Assembly: GCA_023151145.1 (NCBI GenBank)
Contig: JAKLJM010000046.1
Location: forward strand, 1-10,553
Direction: 5' to 3'
DNA: 10,553 nucleotides
Origin: Bacteriovoracaceae bacterium
Lineage (GTDB): Bacteria > Bdellovibrionota > Bacteriovoracia > Bacteriovoracales > Bacteriovoracaceae
Shown here in pieces: positions 6,302 to 10,553 of this stretch. Within the stretch, counting starts at the first letter, position 1. Every line of letters starts with the position of its first letter. The notes under the pieces were generated by a model. That model was not told the DNA's origin, did no database searches, and saw only the letters and a list, made by a program, of their open reading frames with translations. A program made the position numbers and the translations under genes.

Positions 6302-7570
6302 ATGAGCAAATTTAAAATTGAAGTTGATGGCAAGACTTTGGAATACCCAATTCTTGTTGGTTCAGAAAATGAAAAAGCAGTAGATATCGCGAAGCTTCGT
6401 GCTGATACTGGTTTTATTACAATCGATCATGGTTTTTTAAACACTGGTTCATGTGCTTCGGCCATTACTTTCCTCGATGGAGAGTTAGGGATTCTTCGTT
6501 ACAGAGGATACCCAATTGAACAATTAGCAGAAAAATCTTCTTTTGTTGAAGTAGCATATCTTTTAAATTGGGGAAAACTTCCAACATCGGCTGAGTTATC
6601 AGCATTTGAAAAAAAGGTAGCAAGCTTTTCTACACTTCCTGAATACATCACTAAGATGATTCAATTAATGCCAAAGACAACTCACCCTATGGCCATTGCT
6701 TCTGCTATTACAGTTGCTTTATCTGGACACTACCCAGAATTAAATAATCCAAATCCAACACCAGCACAAAAAGATGAGATCTTCGCTCTTATGCTTGGTC
6801 AGTTTAAAATAATTACAGCTGCAATTCACAGAACATTAAGAGGGGAAGCACTAGTTGCTTCAAATCCAACTCTTTCATACTGCGAAGACTTTATGTCGAT
6901 GATGGGAATGAAAGCTTCTAAAGATGTTGCAAAAGCTTTAGATGTCCTTTTAATTCTTCACGCTGACCACGAACAAAACTGTTCTACTTCAACAGTAAGA
7001 GTGGTTGGTTCATCTAATGCTTCTATCTTCGCATCTATATCAGCTGGAATCGATGCACTTTGGGGACCACTACACGGTGGAGCTAACCAAGAAGTTCTAG
7101 AAATGTTGGAAGAAATTCAAAAAGCTGGTGGCGACGCTCATAAAGCACTTGAGCGCGCTAAAGATAAAAATGATACATTTAAATTAATGGGCTTTGGTCA
7201 CCGTGTTTATAAAAACTTTGATCCACGTGCAAAGATCATCAAAAAAGCTTGTGACACTGTTCTTGCTCAACTTGGTGTTAAAGATCAACTTTTAGATATC
7301 GCTAAAGGTCTTGAAGAAAAAGCATTAGCAGATGATTACTTCAAGTCTAGAAATCTTTATCCGAACGTAGATTTCTACTCTGGAATTATCTACCGTGCCC
7401 TTGGTATCCCAACGAACATGTTTACAGTAATGTTTGCCCTAGGAAGAATGCCAGGATGGCTTGCACAGTGGAAAGAACTACGTGAGACGAAAGAAACAAA
7501 AATCGCTCGCCCTCGCCAAGTGTATAATGGTGAAACAGTACGCGAGTACGTAGACGCATCTAAACGTTAA
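6302..7570 (+). CDS. gltA: citrate synthase
   Basis: This enzyme condenses oxaloacetate and acetyl-CoA to citrate at the entry to the TCA cycle. The protein has 422 aa, close to the hexameric type II enzymes of Gram-negative bacteria (about 427). Catalytic and binding motifs are intact: LHADHEQNCSTST (219-231), PLHGGAN (256-262, His258), GFGHRVYK (297-304, His300) and PNVDFYSG (354-361, Asp357). The N-terminal beta-rich segment typical of type II enzymes is present (KFKIEVDGKTLEYPIL, 3-18). GGAGG at 6292-6296 gives a strong ribosome binding site. The gene appears monocistronic, with an AT-rich 138-bp upstream region and a strong terminator right after the stop. The upstream region has TATAAC (6265-6270) and TATACT (6279-6284) boxes but no convincing -35, so the promoter is not assigned. 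Confidence 0.97.
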   Translation: MSKFKIEVDGKTLEYPILVGSENEKAVDIAKLRADTGFITIDHGFLNTGSCASAITFLDGELGILRYRGYPIEQLAEKSSFVEVAYLLNWGKLPTSAELSAFEKKVASFSTLPEYITKMIQLMPKTTHPMAIASAITVALSGHYPELNNPNPTPAQKDEIFALMLGQFKIITAAIHRTLRGEALVASNPTLSYCEDFMSMMGMKASKDVAKALDVLLILHADHEQNCSTSTVRVVGSSNASIFASISAGIDALWGPLHGGANQEVLEMLEEIQKAGGDAHKALERAKDKNDTFKLMGFGHRVYKNFDPRAKIIKKACDTVLAQLGVKDQLLDIAKGLEEKALADDYFKSRNLYPNVDFYSGIIYRALGIPTNMFTVMFALGRMPGWLAQWKELRETKETKIARPRQVYNGETVREYVDASKR

Positions 7571-7578
7571 GAAATCGG

Positions 7579-7608
7579 AAGGAGGGGAGAGTTCCCCTCC
7601 TTTTTTTT
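7579..7608 (+). terminator. intrinsic terminator of gltA
   Basis: AAGGAGGGGA (7579-7588) pairs perfectly with TCCCCTCCTT (7593-7602) around a GAGT loop and runs into a tract of eight T at 7601-7608. It begins eight bases after the gltA stop. Confidence 0.93.
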
Positions 7609-7610
7609 GT

Positions 7611-7667
7611 AAAAAGTTCACACTTTTTCATGGTGTTTTTTGTCTGTGATATAGCTATACCTATACA
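7611..7667 (+). promoter_or_regulatory. candidate promoter/operator region of the secreted-protein gene
   Basis: TTGTCT (7640-7645) and TATACA (7662-7667) form a weak -35/-10 pair with a 16-bp spacer. Around it are an inverted repeat AAAAAGT/ACTTTTT (7611-7617 and 7622-7628), a perfect 10-bp palindrome TATAGCTATA (7650-7659) lying in the spacer, and a tandem CTATAC repeat (7655-7666). The palindrome position would suit an operator, but no regulator family is recognised. Confidence 0.35.
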
Positions 7668-7684
7668 CACATGACGGAGGAACG

Positions 7685-8032
7685 ATGAAAACTTTAATCA
7701 CCGCACTTTTATTAACTGCATCTACATTCTCATTCGCTCAAAATGCGCCAATCAAATGTTTTTTTACAGAGCCATTTGTCGCAGTCACTTTAAATGCTGA
7801 TAGAACTGAAATGACTCTTGCTTCATTTGATGATGAGCTAACTAAGAACATTGTGAATATTACTTTTGAAACAGATGAAACAATTGTAGCTACTTCAGAT
7901 AGAATTGATCTAACAATTTTTAAAAATATTAAAGGCAACGATGGAATGTCAGATAAAGAATATGATTATGAAGGAATTTTATACGGCCTTACTGGTAGTA
8001 AATTATACGGCGGCTGTAACGAAGTTAAATAG
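7685..8032 (+). CDS. small secreted protein of unknown function
   Basis: This 115-aa protein has a clear Sec signal peptide: MKTLITALLLTASTFSFA with an SFA/Q cleavage site after residue 18, which fits the SPI type handled by the adjacent lepB product. The mature part is about 97 aa, acidic, and probably beta-rich with alternating Thr/Ile/Val strands. It contains two cysteines (Cys25 in IKCFFTEPF and Cys111 in YGGCNEV) bracketing nearly the whole domain, which could form one disulfide in the periplasm. The IKCxxTEPF start and GGC end look like a small-domain family that I associate with Bdellovibrio-like bacteria, without a known role. GGAGG at 7676-7680 lies four bases before the ATG. Its own promoter region and the preceding gltA terminator indicate separate transcription. 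Confidence 0.82.
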   Translation: MKTLITALLLTASTFSFAQNAPIKCFFTEPFVAVTLNADRTEMTLASFDDELTKNIVNITFETDETIVATSDRIDLTIFKNIKGNDGMSDKEYDYEGILYGLTGSKLYGGCNEVK

Positions 8033-8040
8033 ATAGAAAA

Positions 8041-8058
8041 GCCTCTCGAAAGAGAGGC
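8041..8058. terminator. GNRA-loop terminator between convergent genes
   Basis: GCCTCTC (8041-8047) and GAGAGGC (8052-8058) form a perfect 7-bp stem with a GAAA tetraloop. Read on the minus strand, the stem is followed by TTTTCTATC, a reasonable U-tract for ending lepB. On the plus strand the tail is only AT-rich (CAATATTTTAT), so it probably works best for the minus-strand transcript while serving both. Confidence 0.8.
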
Positions 8059-8065
8059 CAATATT

Positions 8066-8782
8066 TTATAAAAGTGTTCCAATTCTTCCCGGTCTAAAAT
8101 GAAATTCTTCTTCTGACCATGGATAAACCATATTGAACCAAACAACCATCGCACGTCCGCGAATATGGTCTTGAGGCACAAATCCCCAAATACGAGAATC
8201 CGCAGAATAATCACGGTTATCACCTAAAACAAAATAATGTCCTTCTGGAACTTTGATTTTTCCTTGAGTGTTATTATGTCTAAAGAGTGCAATATTTTCG
8301 GCAGTGACGAATTCTTTTTCGCCAATTTTATTTTTATAAAATTTTAAATCATTACGGTTGTATTTAGAGGCATCAAAGAGTTCTGCTTGATCTTTTGGAT
8401 CTTTAATTTCACTGCGTTCAACTTCTTTACCATTTAGGTAAACGATATTATCACGCACTTCAATTTCATCACCCGGAACACCGATTAATCTTTTAACATA
8501 AAGAATATTGCGATCGAGTGGGTATTCAAATACTACGATATCTCCGCGGGTGGGAGTTTTGAATTCAGAAAAATAAACTGGTTTTCCTAACCATTCACTG
8601 TAAGGAACTTTTAATCCGTATGAAAATTTATTCACAAGAATAAAGTCACCAATGGCATTTGTCGGAAGTAGGGAGCCAGAAGGAATGTGGTTTGGTTCAA
8701 ATAAACTTGAACGGAAAGCAAAAACTGAAACAATGATAATAATATAAGACTTAATTTCTTTAATAACTTTATCTTTATCCAT
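8066..8782 (-). CDS. lepB: signal peptidase I
   Basis: This membrane-bound Ser/Lys protease removes Sec and Tat signal peptides on the outer face of the inner membrane. Numbered from the ATG at 8782 it has 238 aa. It has a single N-terminal membrane segment (about 12-26, SYIIIIVSVFAF), then box B HIPSGSLLPT with catalytic Ser37 (oxyanion Ser35), box D YVKRLIGVPGD with catalytic Lys97, and box E GDNRDYSADSR (187-197). Two deviations are the usual Met after the catalytic Ser replaced by Leu (SGSL rather than SGSM), and Tyr in GDNRDYS where Asn is common. A TTG at 8788 would add two residues, but AGGA (complement of 8792-8795) is nine bases from the ATG and only three from the TTG, so the ATG is preferred. 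It lies 76 bp behind a lipoprotein gene and also has a promoter candidate of its own. Confidence 0.95.
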   Translation of the reverse strand: MDKDKVIKEIKSYIIIIVSVFAFRSSLFEPNHIPSGSLLPTNAIGDFILVNKFSYGLKVPYSEWLGKPVYFSEFKTPTRGDIVVFEYPLDRNILYVKRLIGVPGDEIEVRDNIVYLNGKEVERSEIKDPKDQAELFDASKYNRNDLKFYKNKIGEKEFVTAENIALFRHNNTQGKIKVPEGHYFVLGDNRDYSADSRIWGFVPQDHIRGRAMVVWFNMVYPWSEEEFHFRPGRIGTLL

Positions 8783-8816
8783 GGGCAACGATCCTAATAA
8801 AAAGGGCTATTGTCAT

Positions 8817-8845
8817 AGGATAAGAAAGCGCGGGCGAACTGTCTA
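8817..8845 (-). promoter_or_regulatory. lepB: candidate lepB promoter
   Basis: On the minus strand TAGACA (8840-8845, five of six match to the -35) and TATCCT (8817-8822, four of six match to the -10) are separated by exactly 17 bp, with predicted initiation about 28 bases before the lepB ATG. lepB may thus be transcribed independently of the upstream lipoprotein gene. Confidence 0.45.
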
Positions 8846-8858
8846 ATATTACCTTACG

Positions 8859-9491
8859 TTATTTTTGAAAATTAAGCTCAACTTCCCCATTAAATTTTGT
8901 TTTGGTTTTCCCATGGTCAACTTCATTTAAAGGATAGGCAAAATAACCCGAAACGCTATCACCTAAACTTAGTTGAAATGAGACCTTTTCTCTTTGTTCG
9001 GCGCTTATGAGGTTAAGCGCAGATGCTTGAATCTTGTCTAGTTTGGCCATAGTGATCAAGGCCGATTTTTCAGTGCAAAAGAGGAAGGTAAAATTACGGT
9101 CAGGAGCACTTTGTCGATAAACACATCTAAGTTCTTTGGGTAATGTGGTTTCTGATTTAGGCCTAATTAAATCGATAACAGCAATTCCTTCAAACTGACC
9201 TTTTGTGTTGTTTTTAACAAAAGCCGGAATGGTAAATTGATGGGTTCTTTCAACTTTGTAGTGAGCTTGAGGGGATTTATCCCACTCTTTATTCCAAATG
9301 AGGTTTAAGCGAACATCAATGGAGAGTTTACGATCAACGGCTTCCATTTGAGAGTTTAAAACATCAGATTCTGAAAGGACGATTTTGTCAGATTGATATA
9401 GACTCAAAACGGCACCTTTTTCACTGGGCGAACCACAGCTAGCTAGTAGCAAAAGGGCCAAAAAAGCGCAAAATGACACCAAATTCTGCAT
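8859..9491 (-). CDS. predicted lipoprotein, function unknown
   Basis: This is a 210-aa protein with a lipoprotein signal peptide, MQNLVSFCAFLALLLLAS, then Cys19 in the lipobox LLASC followed by GSPSEKG. The residues after Cys are Gly-Ser, with no Asp at +2, so outer-membrane sorting would be expected by the enterobacterial rule. The mature part is a beta-rich soluble domain with no recognised motif, containing two further cysteines in the middle (LRCVYRQ and LFCTEK) that could pair. The ATG at 9491 is chosen because GAGGA (complement of 9497-9501) is five bases upstream and the lipobox then lies at the normal distance. The open frame runs back to 9704, but that extension overlaps the divergent methyltransferase gene and would bury the signal peptide. 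It is probably transcribed towards lepB. Confidence 0.82.
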   Translation of the reverse strand: MQNLVSFCAFLALLLLASCGSPSEKGAVLSLYQSDKIVLSESDVLNSQMEAVDRKLSIDVRLNLIWNKEWDKSPQAHYKVERTHQFTIPAFVKNNTKGQFEGIAVIDLIRPKSETTLPKELRCVYRQSAPDRNFTFLFCTEKSALITMAKLDKIQASALNLISAEQREKVSFQLSLGDSVSGYFAYPLNEVDHGKTKTKFNGEVELNFQK

Positions 9492-9585
9492 AATTTTCCT
9501 CAAACTTCTCAAATTCATTGGGTTAGGGCATACTTCGTGAAGACTATAGCAAGTCTGATGCCGAAATTTTTGACGAGGATTTTTC
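9492..9585. promoter_or_regulatory. divergent intergenic region (lipoprotein / Rsm22-like)
   Basis: These 94 bp must contain promoters for both flanking genes. Ribosome binding sites are clear at both ends (GAGGA on the complement of 9497-9501, and GAGGA at 9575-9579). Promoter boxes are weak: the best plus-strand pair is TTAGGG (9523-9528) with TATAGC (9545-9550), spacer 16. A short inverted repeat CTTCGTGAAG sits between them. Confidence 0.4.
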
Positions 9586-10553
9586 ATGCGCATTTTATCA
9601 CTTAAGGATTTGACCCCCCATACTCTTGTCGCTCTTTCTGAACATGAATTAGTGAGAGAGATAAAACAATTAACAACAGGTTTTACAGATAAAAGAGAGC
9701 TCATTGGTGAGTATGTACTAAGTGAAAAAGCGATTTCTGCTTACACTCAATTTTATCTTCCGACCAATATGCCTAAAATGTATTTTTTATATGATCGAAT
9801 AAAAGAGCTTCATGGAAAATCATTTTTCGAGCAAGTGTCTCAAGAAACTTTCATTGATTTTGGTTCAGGTCCAGGAACTTTTAGCTTGGCCCATTTATTT
9901 TATATGCAACACTTGGGCTTAACGGTGAAGAAGCTTCACCTAATCGATTCATCTTCATTGATGTTAAAACAAGCAGCAAAAGTCATTAAGCATTTTTTTC
10001 CAGATGTCGAAGTTATTCTCAGCTGCGAATTAGCAGTGAGTGATTTAAAAGAAAAAAGTTTTTTATTTTTTGGACATTCTTTAAATGAACTTTCTGAACT
10101 TGAAATTCAAACTCATTTGATGAATAAGATTTTAACTCATGAAAATATTTCTACCTTAAGTTGGATCGAGCCTGGAACCCCGGCCTTTTTCCAGAAACAA
10201 AAAAACTTACGAGAAAATTTAATTGCAGAAAAATGGGGACTTTTATTTCCTTGTCCGAATAATTCATTATGTCCTCTTCATCATGATAAAGAAGAATGGT
10301 GCCATCAAATTCTTAGAATGTCCCATGCCGATGAAATTGAGCGGATCAGTCAGTTGGTCCAATTAGATCGCAAAATTTTACCGATGTGTTCGTTTGTTTG
10401 GCAGCGGAAAAACTTGAAATCTGTTAATGATAAAGTTGAGAATAGGGCCTTTCCCATTCGTTTTTTAGATGAAACCAAGTTTAGTTTTGATTTTTTATTC
10501 TGTGGTCATTTTGAATCAGATCTCTCCGGAGAATTAAAACTAGATCTTAGAAA
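9586..10553 (+). CDS. Rsm22/METTL17-family methyltransferase, partial (cut by the window end)
   Basis: From the ATG at 9586 (GAGGA six bases upstream) the frame stays open for 322 codons to the window edge, so the 3' end is missing. It shows the Rsm22-like layout: an N-terminal helical lead-in with YLPTNMPKMYFLYDRI (57-72), SAM motif I FIDFGSGPGTFSLAH (89-103), an acidic strand LHLIDSSSLML (117-127), a GHSLNEL motif (163-169), then IEPGTPAFF (194-202), followed by LLFPCPNNSLCPL and EEWCHQI. Cys223, Cys229 and Cys239, perhaps with Cys268, resemble the cysteine set that binds an iron-sulfur cluster in mitochondrial METTL17/Rsm22. Family members are tied to small-subunit ribosome assembly; the bacterial role is poorly defined. 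It is divergent from the lipoprotein gene. Confidence 0.87.
   Translation, partial: MRILSLKDLTPHTLVALSEHELVREIKQLTTGFTDKRELIGEYVLSEKAISAYTQFYLPTNMPKMYFLYDRIKELHGKSFFEQVSQETFIDFGSGPGTFSLAHLFYMQHLGLTVKKLHLIDSSSLMLKQAAKVIKHFFPDVEVILSCELAVSDLKEKSFLFFGHSLNELSELEIQTHLMNKILTHENISTLSWIEPGTPAFFQKQKNLRENLIAEKWGLLFPCPNNSLCPLHHDKEEWCHQILRMSHADEIERISQLVQLDRKILPMCSFVWQRKNLKSVNDKVENRAFPIRFLDETKFSFDFLFCGHFESDLSGELKLDLR

Noticed and set aside
7738..8223. Minus-strand open frames at 7738-7938 and 7966-8223
   Set aside because: They are shadows of the secreted-protein and lepB genes, and the second runs through the GAAA-loop terminator.
9492..9704. N-terminal extension of the lipoprotein frame by 71 residues
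   Set aside because: It overlaps the divergent methyltransferase gene, would place the lipobox about 90 residues in, and ignores the strong GAGGA before the ATG at 9491.
1..10553. Search for CRISPR arrays, IS elements, tRNA, rRNA and prophage or plasmid genes
   Set aside because: No regularly spaced repeats, transposase or integrase motifs, cloverleaf sequences or rRNA signatures were seen on either strand.

Overview
The window is AT-rich and carries an ordinary bacterial gene set. There are no rRNA or tRNA genes, no insertion sequences and no CRISPR array. Several features together suggest a member of the Bdellovibrionota, probably the Bacteriovorax/Halobacteriovorax side: low GC, strong Shine-Dalgarno sequences, REC/HD-GYP-like proteins with a two-part sensor layout, a small secreted protein with a TEPF motif, and a bacterial Rsm22-type methyltransferase. 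This placement is inference from gene content; no marker gene settles it.

Layout. (1) 129-278 (+) is a 49-residue lysine-rich protein that ends at a strong bidirectional terminator. (2) 331-1669 (-) is a likely two-gene unit, a prepilin-like protein followed by sfsA. (3) 1836-4542 holds two homologous signalling proteins arranged tail to tail, with stop codons overlapping by 11 bp. Each has a receiver-like N-terminus, a shared middle domain and an HD-GYP-like C-terminus. They have decayed in opposite ways: the + strand copy keeps all the HD metal ligands but has lost the phospho-acceptor Asp and the GYP motif. The - strand copy keeps the receiver residues and a DGFP motif but has replaced two HD ligands with Gln. 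This is the most interesting part of the window. (4) 4586-6163 (+) is an RlmI/RlmK-like methyltransferase followed by pyrE. (5) 6302-7570 (+) is gltA (citrate synthase) with its own strong terminator. (6) 7685-8032 (+) is a small secreted protein. (7) 8066-9491 (-) is a lipoprotein gene followed by lepB (signal peptidase I). (8) 9586 to the right edge (+) is the start of an Rsm22/METTL17-family methyltransferase with an apparent four-cysteine metal site; it is cut by the window end.

Functionally, most genes are housekeeping: pyrimidine synthesis, TCA-cycle entry, protein export, and rRNA modification or ribosome assembly. The accessory signal is the convergent signalling pair. It sits beside a lone pseudopilin gene, but no functional link between them is shown by the sequence. 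No stretch longer than 300 bases lacks a gene.
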